Assembly: GCA_033675265.1 (NCBI GenBank)
Contig: JAUJYZ010001512.1
Location: forward strand, 650,501 to 714,500
DNA: 64,000 bases
Source: Actinostola sp. cb2023
Taxonomy: Eukaryota > Cnidaria > Anthozoa > Actiniaria > Actinostolidae
Reading direction: 5' to 3'
In this document: piece by piece, positions 11,332 through 23,629 of the stretch
Layout of the letters: each line of letters begins with the position of its first letter
How positions within the stretch are numbered: the stretch's first letter is position 1
Program-made: the position numbers and the translations under genes
Notes under the pieces: generated by a model
Seen by the model: only the letters and a program-made list of their open reading frames with translations
Database searches by the model: none
Told to the model about the DNA's origin: nothing

Positions 11332-12516
11332 TTAAAGATGACCGTCTTACCTTTTAATGCAGGACTTCTTTTTAGCTCTGATAAATATTATTTTTCCTCT
11401 TCTGAGCACGTTCCAGGTTTGTATTGCTGAACATATCTGCATGCAAGACTTGTGCCATGATGCGAGTTTGTTCTTAATGGCAATACTGTATTCGAAGTAC
11501 TTAGTATTTACTAAGTACATGAAAAGGTGGATTCTAAGGTTTGCCCTATATTCAGTAGGATCACGAGAAAATCTTGAACCCATATGCAGGCTCCTCGGAA
11601 AATTGCTATCATTGTGTGTTGTACCAGGATTCTAGTGCTTTAGTTAATTGGTGGGGATGTTGCTGATGACATGAAAGTCAAGCATCTTATAGTCATGGAT
11701 AATAATGCACGTATCTGCTTCTTCATGATTGCTAGGCTCGATCCAGAACAGTCATCAGTTGATACATGATAGGACATGTTCCCATGTGTGCTGTAGCGGA
11801 TCTCTTTTTCGCCATCTGTGGTCAGTGTTATTCAGCTGTGAAAGAAATTTGCCAAATAGTTTTGTTTAATGTTGCTCAGTCATCGCTTGCAGTACACGTC
11901 CCATATAAAGTATTACTCTTGTGCTTGACTCAAGTTGTTTGTTGATCAAATGGCTTGAATACGCTGTGTCCGGCAGAATATTCCTGAAATGTGGATGCGG
12001 TTTTCCCAGCGTTAGCATTTGCACAGCTCCATCGATGACTATTATATATTGCATCACAAGGTGATATTCACTTCAGTCGAATGGAGAGATTCTAAGCACT
12101 TTATACTAAATCCTGCCTCTTAGATGATGGATCTGGCATTGAGGAGACCCTACCTACTAAGCAACCTGCCATTCATGTCATGGGGATGGAAAAAAGAAGG
12201 GAATCATTGGAAACCAATATAATTAATATGTTGGCAACCCTTACACAGGCCTAGGATTCTTGCTATGAATTAATGCACTGTGGCTGCAAGAAAGGCTGCA
12301 AGGGAAGATGTAACTGAGTCAAATCGGTGGATATTGTAATGTAGGAACGAGTCAAATGTCTGAATATGATATTTGTCATCTGATCGATATTTTTTGTCAT
12401 TTTGCAAAGCTAGTGTCAATCGGACAATCTTTAAACAGTCAATAGCTTTAACTGATAACATATTGTAAGCTATTTTGGCCATAAGCAAAAACGTACGTTT
12501 GACACGTTAAAAAAGT

Positions 12517-12920
12517 GATTTTGAATTTAAACTTTGCGACAGCATCGATTTCATGGTGAAACATTTGTGCATCATTCTGTAATTCCATTTTGATTCAGTG
12601 ATTGGACTAAACTAAATTTGGTATTACGCCCAGAGATGTTCAAGAAAACTCAACATACCAAATTATATGAATTATATACTGAAATGATAAATCTCATTTA
12701 CGGTATTTGATTTTGAATGATTTTGAATTTAAACTTTGCGACAGCATCGATTTCATGCAAACATTTGTGCATCATTCTGTAATTCCATTTTGATTCAGTG
12801 ATTGGACTAAACTAAATTTGGTATTACGCCCAGAGATGTTCAAGAAAACTCAACATACCAAATTATATGAATTATATACTGAAATGATAAATCTCATTTA
12901 CGGTATTTGATGCGGGATCC
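12517..12920. repeat. 202-bp tandem duplication inside the right arm
   Basis: Two consecutive copies begin GATTTTGAATTTAAACTTTG at about 12517 and 12719 and run to the CATTTACGGTATTTGA motif. The left arm has only one copy, so the duplication arose after the inverted repeat formed. Confidence 0.85.
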
Positions 12921-13580
12921 CTGTGGTAAAATCTCAAAATCGTCCATCTTCATCATATTCCACCAAACTGAATTTAGGGGCCTATTAGATATTGTTCAGC
13001 TGCATGACGTGCCCTCCTCATTTGAATGATGATAAGAAACTTTCCATCGCAATAAGTTCAAGGCATAAAATGCAAACCGTATAATGAACTACATAGTGTA
13101 TCACTTCCTTGGAGTAATCTAATAAATTGTCACGTGACCAATCATGTGACCCATTTGAAAACTTATCAAGAGCATTGTAGCATCTACTATAATCATAACA
13201 TGTAATAATACGACATTACACTCATCATTTAACAGGAAAAACATATTTATTCAACCTCAGCCTCGTTTCCATGCAGAAGCCAAATGTGCCATTTTTTGAC
13301 ATGCGCATTACGTGAATCAGAGTGCGAATTTGAGCTGGTTCCATATCAATAATTGTTTGTCCCATAGAGGTTAGCAACTCTGCAAAGTTTCATGCTTTTA
13401 TCATAAAACGAACAATTTTGGCTCTTAGCACTGAATAAAAAAGTGAATGAGGTCATTAGGAACAAGGCTACGCAGACAATATTGCAAACACTTTTAATAG
13501 CGTTAATGAATCAGATTTTTAATGAAACTGTTAACACCGTTTGTTTTCAGCTCTTGCAATTGAATAAAAGCATATAGAAA

Positions 13581-14157
13581 TTAAAGGGGGACTAGTACGT
13601 AAATCGTTCAAAATTTGATTTAGCTGAAACTTCACTGAAATAATCTCAAAGACCCATACAATCACTGGTTAATTTTTTTTCTCAAAAATTCCAATGGAAA
13701 GTAATACATTTTTATGAATATTTAGAGGTGCCAGTGACGTCACTGACTCAACCCAAACTCAGCTCCATACATTTCTTTGTATTTTGTGATCAAAATATCT
13801 GAACGGTTTGTTCAGATAACAGCTCTGCACTGAAGAACTAGTCAAACAATCAATCCTTAGCACATACAAGGTAAGTAAACTCCTTCACACAAACGTTTAG
13901 CTCGGATAGAAATAAAATAATTCAAGACATTAAACATGAAGAAATGTATGGAGCGAAGCCGTGATGATTGTTTGGGTTGAGTCAGTGACGTCACTGGCAC
14001 TTCTAAATATTCATAAAAATGTATTACCGTTACGGTACTTTCCATTGGAATTTTTGAGAAAAAAATTAACCAGTGATTGTATGGGTCTTTGAGAATATTT
14101 CAGTGAAGTTTCAGCTAAATCAAACTTTGAACGATTTACGTACTAGTCCCCCTTTAA
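13581..14157. mobile_element. TTAA-flanked fold-back MITE, copy 1
   Basis: Nearly palindromic throughout: TTAAAGGGGGACTAGTACGT at the left and its complement ending CCCCCTTTAA at the right. The arms share GATTTAGCTGAAACTTCA and CCAGTGACGTCACTG-type blocks. Related copies lie at 45510-46050 and 53850-54415. The TTAA at both ends suggests a TTAA-specific integrase, though piggyBac ends normally begin CCC. Confidence 0.8.
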
Positions 14158-14985
14158 GAGGACACATTCATCATATAAGCCACCACCGAGGGATACAACA
14201 GCTGTTTCTGTGCCGCAGGTCATTGCATGGGTAAAACACGCTCTAGCTTGGCCGTTGTAAATTCTCTGTAAATATCGTGTAAAATGTCCAAAAATATATT
14301 GACACAGGAACACGAAATTTACACCAGGCAAGTGTGAGCGAGCGAGCGCATGCTGTACTGAAATTCTCATTTTGGACATTTGTAAAAATCGTGTCTGTAT
14401 TTACGTGATGCGTTTTCCCATTACAAGTGTGACGTCAGTGCGAAACATTGTATGATTTAATACATTGCCTTTTTACTATACAAAATACTTTATTTCTGCC
14501 TTTAACTTTACAATTCTATCAGTTTTAAAATATATTGTTGATAAATAGCCACCACATCATACGATGACGAGTATGGCTGCTTGAGCCTGAACTTTATTAT
14601 TTCAGTTCCCGAGAATTCTCCTTCTCACGGAAACAACTGAATGTCGATCATCAGTCAAGATGATCTCTAGTTCTCATCCAATGAAAATCATCCACTTATT
14701 CCTTACATATACATTATTTACTTGATAATTAGGATATTTTAAAATACCTTGATATGTTCTTGCACATCTGTTATGAATTCACAAGTTTTCGGTAGTGACG
14801 CAAGCATAAGAAAGTTCTTCTGTCATGTGAAAACGCGAGCATTTAATTTTATAAGCGCTGGCACAAGAAGTTTGATGCTTATATTTGTACTAATGCTTGC
14901 ATCAGGCCCTCACAGTAACACAAGGCCTATTTGCTTGCGCTTACAGTTGCGTTGCTAGTGAAAACCAGACTTTAAAAGTGAGTCT

Positions 14986-17900
14986 TCACGGACAGGGGTT
15001 AATCGAATCACATCTCGATGCGGCGCCAACGTTAAATAACTTCCCTGATACACGGCACACGCACAATTTCTTGATCGTGTTTCTTGTCTCGAATTTCAGC
15101 AGAATTTCCTTTGCTTCCAACTTGATTGTCTTTGTCTATAAAATGAGAAAAGATAAATTAGAGATTAGGACTGCAGTCTTCATCTACAGAATACTACTAA
15201 GCTTATTTTTAAAATGTGTTTTTTTCTTTTTGCGCTCTGCCACGCCCACTTTCTACATTATTGTATTGATCATTCATAAATAAAACAACAAAAAGAAGTG
15301 CACGGAAGAACCAATTATCAAATTTCTTCATTTCACGAACTTTTGTAAAGCCTTATTTTCCGGACAAAGATTCCTTACAAATAACACAGATAAGATACTA
15401 AACACATGAGGCGTTGAGAGTTCCCAGCATGTGTGGCCTGACCTACTAAGTCCTAGTCTCCCTCGCAGCCGTGCTAAGTGTCGTCACTGAGGGCTGCATA
15501 TAACTGCAATTTTAGTTTCATTTTTTAATGAGTATTTTCCCTCAGCAAAAAAAAAATCATAAAAATAAAAAAAATAGAGTCATCAAAGAATCACCACAAG
15601 TGTTCATCTTGTGATAAATATAGCGATAGTCGATGCACTCTTGATTGAGATACTTGTATTTTTTAGTGTAAATGATTTATAGAGTGCAATTTAGAAAAGC
15701 TTGAAAACTAAATAACTAATTAGTACTAAATAGCACTAATGAAACAATAGAAAACAATAGAAATAGCACTATTTAGTACTATTTAAAGTTAGTACTATTT
15801 CACGCTTTTCTAAATTGCACTCTATTTGTGTAATTAGTATATGTATGTATCTTATGTACCAAAGATGGTATTTGTTGGATTAAGGATTATTAACTGCACG
15901 GACACTTATTCGCGTTTCACCATTTTTCGCAATCCAAGTAATTTTGTTACAGTCTATAGATTACTTTTTATTCTATTTTTATGCTATATCTAGATTCTTT
16001 TTATTCTATAATCCTTACCTGACTTGAAGTCACATTGATGTCACTTGCTGCATCGAAGACGATTTTCTTTCCATCCATCTTAATCCCCTCGTTACCTTGT
16101 ACAAATATAGAGTTGCTTGACTCTAGTGTGAGATTCTGAAACTCATTGCTCACAAACTTAAAACAGAAACACATAGAAAGAATGATGATCTGACCGAAGT
16201 CAATTTAGTCTCTGGGCTTTATTTTACATGACTATATACCCTGTGATCCAGAGGTTTTAAAACATTATAGCCTGCGTAGCGGCGCACGGGAAAAGGGAAG
16301 GAGGGAGGGGGAAGGGGAGGAGGAGGAGAGGGGATTGGGGAGTCTTTCCTCTCCTCCTCCTCCCCTTCCCCCTCCCTCCTTCCCTTTTCCTGTGCGCCGC
16401 TACGCAGGCTAAAAACATTACTTCCAATCCTGTGGTCATTACTTGAACAGAATACGGATTTTTCCTATAATTAAGACATCCTTTCAAAGCATCATCAGAA
16501 ACCTCTGAAACCCAGGGTATAGTCATTGTTGTAATAATTTACTAGCTAACTCTGAAATGTCAGTGAAGGTTGCATGGCACAGTTCACATATAGCTTCCTA
16601 TGCAGACCGCGTTCTTAGGGTCCTGACGCAACGATCCTCTAAGTGATATTTATGTCATGTGGAGAAAAAGAGAAAGAAACCAAAAAGGCAAACCCTTGTG
16701 GATAGCGACTGAGTGACGACACTAAGAACGTCTGCATAGGAGGCTACAGTCCACAAGATCTGATGCAGTTTGGGATAAAAACATAAGTTCCTCTACATTT
16801 ACAAAATGTTATGCATATTTTACCCTGTGAGATCGTATTGTATCAATGCTAATGTACTGTCCAGTGACTGATTCCTGTAGAAACTCCACGCTACTACCAT
16901 TGAATGTTAGGGCTTCTTTCTCAGCAAATGGATCCACAAACTTGAATCCTTTTTTTGCAATTATGGTAGTATTTCCATCTGTTACATGAACTGTTAAAAA
17001 AGACAATATGACTATGTGATGAGCATTTTTTATTTTTATTTTTATATGAATGAAAAAAAAAATTTCTTCCATTTTATTCAGTTAAGTACCTTGTGAGCTA
17101 CGAGTTGTTGGGCCTCCATGCAAAGTTATCTAAAAGAAACAATATGCATCATTGACAATAATGCAATAATATAGCTTTATACAGCTTAATAGTGCAGGTT
17201 TCATATGAATGTACAGCACGAACATGCCACGACGCCTCAGTGCCCGTGACAGTGATGTGTGTGGGTGACTTCAAACAAATATGTGCGGTGACCTTTCCAT
17301 GCTGTGACAGTGCCATACAAGTATGCCAACATGTATGCCATGGTTTTTCACAGTCTGCATACAAAATCTGCTAAAAATGACTGCAGTCACAGTGCATGTA
17401 TGTATATAAGTACCTGATTTTGAGTGGTTTCTATAGACAGGTCTCTATCATCAAAACCTCCTATTTCATTCTGATATACTGTAACAGTCTCAAAGTAACT
17501 TGGTTTAGTCCATCGTAACATCCCATTTTCAAAAAATGAAAGAGATTCAACACCATCTTTATCGATTCTAATGACTCCATATACAACAGCCAAAATCTAT
17601 ATAAGATAATTCACAAGCAATATATAGCAATGGTCAAAAGTAGTTGTCAGTAACTGTCTTAATTGATACATTATGGATTGATTGGGGCCTGGGGTGGGTA
17701 GCAAATGATAAAATTGAGACTTTACGGAACAATCGTTTTAAAATTTGAACTTGCACGACTGACTGTTAAACAAGACTCTGACACTATTTGTCTTGCCTGT
17801 TAAGTATGTGTTAGATTAAGCTTACCACTAAATTGATGATACAGAGCACGAGGAGAATGATCAAGATGGCAATAAGAATCCAAATTTTTGTTCCTCTGAT

Positions 17901-19543
17901 TCCAGTCTTATGAAGGTAACTTTCTTTTACTTTAGACTGACCAGCATCAAAATTGTTTTCACGGTTAAGAGAGTCTTTGTCTACAAGCTTTTCCCTCCTC
18001 TGTTGGATCAATTAAATATTTGATATTAGTTAATAATATATCTATACTACAGTGGGTGTAAATGTCAGTCTACCAGCATGAGTACCAGTGATCAGTATTC
18101 TCTCTGGGCATACTGATACACATCTGTATACATATGTATAACACACTTAATATCTGATGAACACACAGACAAAATACTGAGAATGCATGCCTCTTGCATA
18201 TAATAATAATAATAATAATATCTTTATTTATATAGCGCTATTTCATAGTATGTCAATAGCGCTTTACAGAGTGATAATATAATAATATATATGATTATAA
18301 TATTATGATATAGAAATAGTTGTTTAAGTGGGAATATTATGCATATCTGATAGTTGTGCATACTGATTAGTTACAAATATAGTTACTGTATAGCTGCACA
18401 GTGCCTCAATCAATCCTTTCCTCTGATTTTGGGAAAGTGTGAAATTGCATGCACAGATGCATGGCATGGCATTAAGCTAGCATGCAGTCACGAAATATCA
18501 CTGAGTTATTGACGACTCTTAAATAATATTCATATATGTGGGCTTAGCCTCACTTCTGAGATAGAAAACAAAAGCAGAAATTAGAATAACAAAACAACAA
18601 CTCCTGGATTCGAGGCTACAGTGTATATATAAGCCCACATATGAATATTTTTAAGGAGTCATCAATAATTACATACATACATGTACATGATCTTTATTTA
18701 TTAATACTACTAACTATACTAATAATGATAATTCATTAATGATAAATCAGTCAAATGAAAGAAAAGATATGCAGTTTTTGGATAAGTAGAATGTACATTA
18801 TCATTTAACATTCTTCCTATCACAAAACATTTGAATTAGTCATGGTATTCGATGGTATATTGATTCTGATTGATTCTATAACATGAGTTCTTTCCATATT
18901 AGGAAAATATCAAAGTGCTATTGGTAATTGATTGCTCAGTTATATCGACATACATGTAGCAGAATAAACGAAAATTCATGTGAATTGAGAACTAATAAAA
19001 TTGCATGAAAGTATTGCATGAAAGTTTCTGAAAGTAATTAAGCTAATGTATAGTTTCTTCTAACCAACCAGTCTTATATAAGCTTAAACAAGTTTGTGTC
19101 AGTACATTTACGTGATTTTTGCAAAGGCTGTAAAATATCATATTATACCTAACATTAGGATTTAAATTATATAGATCCACTACCAGCAGTAAAAACCGCT
19201 CATCTTGAAAACAGTTCATTACTGTAATAATTGACAGTCAACATCTAGTCATATACTGGTAGCTCAATGTTTAACTACGAAACCCCTGCCAAACCAACGC
19301 TTCTACGTATCTAATAAACGAACAAATAGAATAACACTTTATCAGGCTTGCAATTGTTAGGTTATGTGACAATCGTAATGATAAAATCTACTTTGTTTCT
19401 GTTCTGCAGTTTGACCGCAAAACCAACAGCGTCCGTCCTTCGTTCCACTGAATGAAGAATGATATTTCTTTGAAATCGACGGTAATATTCCCACTTAAAC
19501 AACCATTTTTAAAACAACTTACTTGCTGATTGTTTGAAGCCAT
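14986..19543 (-). CDS. Delta/gamma/zeta-type sarcoglycan
   Basis: Type II membrane subunit of the sarcoglycan complex that stabilises the dystrophin-dystroglycan link. Minus-strand exons: 19523-19543, 17826-17999, 17414-17596, 17090-17129, 16824-16990, 16019-16156 and 14986-15135, all GT-AG and in phase. Total 873 nt, 290 aa (human delta-sarcoglycan is about 289). Order: short cytoplasmic N-terminus (MASNNQQ, RREKLVDKDS); LHKTGIRGTKIW just before one TM segment (ILIAILIILLVLCIINLV); extracellular beta-rich region with IRIDKDGVESLSFFENGMLR; NTT and NLT glycosylation sequons; and a C-terminal cysteine cluster LCVCRVSGKLFNVG...C-x5-C matching the family. It is head-to-head with CDKL5. Which of delta, gamma or zeta it represents cannot be told and may predate their split. 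Confidence 0.92.
15680..15824. repeat. 145-bp fold-back repeat, sarcoglycan intron 6
   Basis: TIRs TAGAGTGCAATTTAGAAAAG and CTTTTCTAAATTGCACTCTA, with an AT-rich centre containing TTAGTACTA-type sub-repeats. No clear target duplication. Confidence 0.75.
16268..16411. mobile_element. MITE with purine/pyrimidine arms and perfect 9-bp target duplication
   Basis: Hairpin TAGCCTGCGTAGCGGCGCAC ... CTACGCAGGCTA flanked by exact AAAACATTA repeats at 16259-16267 and 16412-16420. The arms consist of AAGGGAAGGAGGGAGGGGGA-type purine runs paired with pyrimidine runs. Inside sarcoglycan intron 5. Confidence 0.85.
16589..16746. mobile_element. Second Mutator-like MITE in sarcoglycan intron 5
   Basis: Ends TAGCTTCCTATGCAGACCGC and GTCTGCATAGGAGGCTA, with sub-terminal CGTTCTTAG and CTAAGAACG mirrored. 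Flanks CAGTTCACA and CAGTCCACA are a 9-bp duplication with one mismatch. The CTAAGAACG plus GTGACGACAC sub-terminal block is shared with the TAGTCTCC family. Confidence 0.7.
18200..18275. repeat. (AAT)n linked to a TATAGCGC tail
   Basis: AATAATAATAATAATATC followed by TTTATTTATATAGCGCTATT and a second GCGCTTTACAGAGTG. The same microsatellite-plus-GCGCTNTATAA arrangement occurs near 25689, 45373, 62780 and 63170. It is probably the 3' tail of a retroposon family. Confidence 0.55.
18503..18670. repeat. 168-bp hairpin, sarcoglycan intron 1
   Basis: Left arm ATATTCATATATGTGGGCTT pairs with AAGCCCACATATGAATAT at the right, extending to GAGTTATTGACGACTC against GAGTCATCAATAATT. The core carries TTAGCCTCAC and TTCGAGGCTA ends, like the inverted repeat at 7356-7520. 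Confidence 0.7.
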
Positions 19544-20390
19544 GGTTTAGAGGTTAATGGCGGTCTCAAACTTGGCAAAATAACTGCAAGTTTACACCAT
19601 AGAGTTTGAAGAACACAGCTGAATATTCGAAGCGCTGTCAACAGAGCGTTACAAACAGACTTGTGGGTGGTCCCCAAGGGAGATATTGTCAATAGGCGCG
19701 CCAAATAAATGACAGTTTACCGTAAAAAGTCATTAGCAAATATTGCGCTAAGTAGCGTGCTAAATAGCATATCATTTTTCAGGATAATAGTTTCTACAAC
19801 AATATTGAATTTTTTTAGGTACAAAAAAGGTGCGATACTCTAATAATTCTGAACTTTCAAACTTTTCAGATTACAGCGCAAAAAGTGTTAAAAGGCTACT
19901 GCATGGTATGATCCTGCTATTTATTTTGTGTATCATTACAAAGTATTACTATTTGTGTTATTTTGTTTTATTACTTCGGGATAAGTCCCGCACGTTCCCG
20001 AGAAAACGTCATCAGATCGGAATGTAACACTTCGCATGCAATGGTTTCTGGGTCAAAACATCAAGACGAGCAAGCAGTGGGTCGTGATGGAAACTAAACG
20101 ACTGGATTTGCCTTGATTATTTCACTCTGTATTCATAAGACAACGACTTACGTATATCAGTTGCCATGTAAACCTAAAGTACATGTATCAAGTGGTCCAT
20201 TCATCCAGGATAAATGGTTTTAATCTCGTGGTTTGCGTAGTTTGAACGTATCATTTCCAAACTATGTTGTGGTGTAGCTCGCCGTGTTGGCACGGTACAA
20301 CTACTACACGTCGATGTGGAAAACTAGACCAAGGTCGTCAAAACTCCATTAGAGCTGACTTGAATGTTGTACAAGAATCGTAACTAGTCC
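19544..20390. promoter_or_regulatory. Head-to-head spacer between the sarcoglycan and CDKL5
   Basis: The 847 bp between the two divergent start codons must hold both 5' UTRs and both promoters. I see no TATA box at a convincing place and no gene. A shared bidirectional promoter is an inference from the distance. Confidence 0.4.
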
Positions 20391-23300
20391 ATGAATAAGT
20401 ACGAAGTTCTTGGAGTCGTAGGCGAAGGTAAAAACGTTCATGTTTTCAGCATTCCTTGTTCACAGTTGACCGCCAAGGCGCCATGTAATTCATATTTTTC
20501 ATTGATCGAATTGCCACTTGAAAACACTGATTTAATTTTGCATCAGATTATGAATTTATACATTCATCTGTATTGTATCCACTCTAATAGGTGCCTATGG
20601 AGTTGTAATGAAATGCCGACATAAGGTAAAATTTGTCATTCGTGAGAAAGTGCAAACGTGTAATTATGTTGTTGCAAACTTTGACAAGGTACAGTTACAT
20701 GCAGTAATGACCAATAACAAACATCTCGGACGTTTAATTGCCGCTACGCAAACGATTCTTTAATTAAATCATACTAGAGGGCTTCATGTTTTGCCTAGCA
20801 GCATGACAAATCACCTTATTTTCTCAATCTATTTTCTCGCAGTAGGAAACTAGGCAAAAGTATTGAGTTCATTCGTCACTTTTTGTCAATACTCTCCGAA
20901 TCTTATACAATCTTTTCTCTATCTGTGTAAACAAATATTAGAAGCTCGATAATAATTTATGAGTCCTGTAGACAGATTTTTATTTGTGCACGAACGATAA
21001 GTGCATTGCTATAAGCCCTTCAAACACAAACACTGATGGTAATTGAACAAAAAACACAACATTAATTGGTTAGGTTGTGTGATAAATAAACGACTTTGAA
21101 AACTTTTCGGAGTTTGTCAAAGATTACTGTAACATCTTACGAGTACAAAAGACCAAAACCGATTCAGAATTGCTTACAATATACAAACTTCAGTATGAAG
21201 ACATTAAACGTCACCTGGTTTTTCTAATATACAATATCACTAGTGTTCATATTGTATAATTAGTAACAATTGTAATATCTGTGCAAATTGATATTGTTTT
21301 GTGAATATACAAAACAATCAGATATCAAAGACAGCTGTTATTAAAACAAAAGAGATCTACATACATGTATGTAAACAATTAAAAAAAATATATTATATCA
21401 TTTAAGAAATTACTCAACTTTACCACTGAACAAAAACTTTTGTTCTCAGGAAACAAATGAAATTGTTGCCATTAAGAAGTTCAAAGACAGTGAAGGTGAG
21501 CTGGACATGTTCTGCGAAAGGTGCTAATAAGTGCCTTGATCACTATCAACAATGAAATGATTTTACGAGAGATAAATCACTGTGTGGCATGCGGTGCCTT
21601 GGTGGGTGTCCAACTGTTATGGCTGTTCTAATGTCTCAAGTGGGATTCAAGTACTGTTTCAAGGCCGACAATGAGGACTTCATGGGATTTCAAAGCCCAT
21701 GCAATTCGTTCCAGTCGCTGGGGGCAAACTGAGGCTGAACTTTATTATTACAAGGGCTTTGAAATCGCTAGGACTCAACTATGAAATGTTTCAAAGTAAG
21801 CCAAAGAATCCTTTCCCAGGGTTTCAAGGGACAACATATGGTGCAAGTAAAGAGCTCTGGATGACTGTTTTTCCTCATGAATTATTCATGAGTGTATTTA
21901 ATGATGATGATGTTATCTAAGAAGATATTAAGAAGATATTAGAATGTTTCTAAAGCTGTTGATCTTAATATATATACAATGTTGTTTACTTTCTTATGAT
22001 AGACAATGATGACGTTAAGAGGACAACTTTGAGAGAACTCAAGGTCCTTCGAATGTTGAAACAAGAAAATATTGTGGAATTAAGGTATTGGGTATCTTTA
22101 TAGCACTTAACTTTCCCTCAATTTCTATCTGTTTCACTAGTGCTATGCGGCCTCCTTTCCTAGTATATGTTATAGTCAATGTCATTAACCTTGTCCAGCT
22201 AAAAAGAGATTAACACTACAATAAATGTCACATGTAATAAATGTGCGTGTGGAATTTTATTAAATTTTAAAAGCATAAATCACCTCTGTCTGTGAAAACT
22301 GACATTGTTGACATTCTGTTCTCACACTGAGGTGATGTTTGCTTTTGAAATTGAAATTCCACACGCACAAAACGAATACGTGACATTTATTGTATTGTTA
22401 ATCTCTTTTTAACTGGACAAAGTTAATGACTGTATAGGAAAATTCTTAGCATTGAAACATGTTCTTTGTTATCTAGGGAAGCATTTAGAAGAAGAGGTAA
22501 ACTCTACCTAGTCTTTGAATATGTAGACAAGGTACAATACAGATTACATCTGGCTTGTCATGTAGTTTACATTATTAAAAGTGACAGTTTAATGATTTAT
22601 TCAATCTATAGAATATGTTAGAAGTTCTTGAGGAAATGCCGAATGGGGTACCTAATGGAAAAGTTAGGTAAGTGTTTAGTGAGATAATAAAAGTGAGGTT
22701 TCTTATGGTGTTGGGATAGGGTAGGCTTTTATTGGTTTGTGACGTGTAGCAAAAAGCTGTTGCTAGAAAATGGAACAAAAATAAAAAATAAAAATAAAAA
22801 TGACCAAGTGTTTTCCCGACGTGGTCATTCTGGAGAGATCTGGCTCTATTATGATTCTTGAGTAAAATCCAATACAAACAAATGGTGACACCTACCTATA
22901 TATACATACACTCAATTGCAGAAACGTTGTAGTATACATTTATACAAATATCTAATGAGATGCAAAATGTTAGACATGCTAAAATACAACAGTTACTGTA
23001 AGCACAAAATAGTGCTGAAAACTATTGTGTTGTCCTTGCTGGGTGCGATACTAATCTAAAATTGATGATTCTGATATATTAGAAGAAAATAAGCGATGTT
23101 TCACACTTTGTATTTCATTAGATATCTTGTATCTCATTAGATTTTTGTATAAATGTATACTACAACCTTTCTGCAATCGAGTGTACATGTGTGTACATGT
23201 ATGTATGTGGCATTCAGTCAAAAATTCATAATAAGTTTTTGATGCTGTGTAATGAATATTGTGTTATAAACTGTCTCATAGGCTTAGAGGCATTCAGGGA

Positions 23301-23532
23301 CATATTGAAGAGAGTGCAATGTATTTGTGATTTGTTATATAAATCTTTATTTATTATTATTATTAATATTGATATTATTATTATCTTACGATAAATTTTT
23401 TGTAATCTTAAATTTTATCGTAAAATGTTATCCAAAGAGATTTCTTCTTCTTCTTCTTCTTCTTCTTCTTCTTCTTCTTCTTCTTCTTCTTCTTCTTCTT
23501 CTTCTTCTTCTTCTTCTTCTTCTTCTTCTTTC

Positions 23533-23629
<97 letters not shown>

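Larger units (their letters stand above)
9957..13419. mobile_element. Giant 3.5-kb fold-back element
   Basis: The left arm (about 9957-10985) is mirrored by the right arm (about 12180-13419). Matching pairs include GTTCGTTTTATGATAAAAGC against GCTTTTATCATAAAACGAAC, and CAAATTCGCACTCTGATCCA against its counterpart near 13310. The arms have diverged by small indels, and the right arm has an internal 202-bp tandem duplication. The central about 1.2 kb is unique and holds one coherent open frame and internal repeats. No transposase was recognised. It lies between the GPCR 5' flank and the sarcoglycan 3' end. Confidence 0.85.

Noticed and set aside
16257..16526. 89-residue frame on the minus strand
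   Set aside because: It spans a 9-bp-TSD MITE inside a sarcoglycan intron; no coding signal.
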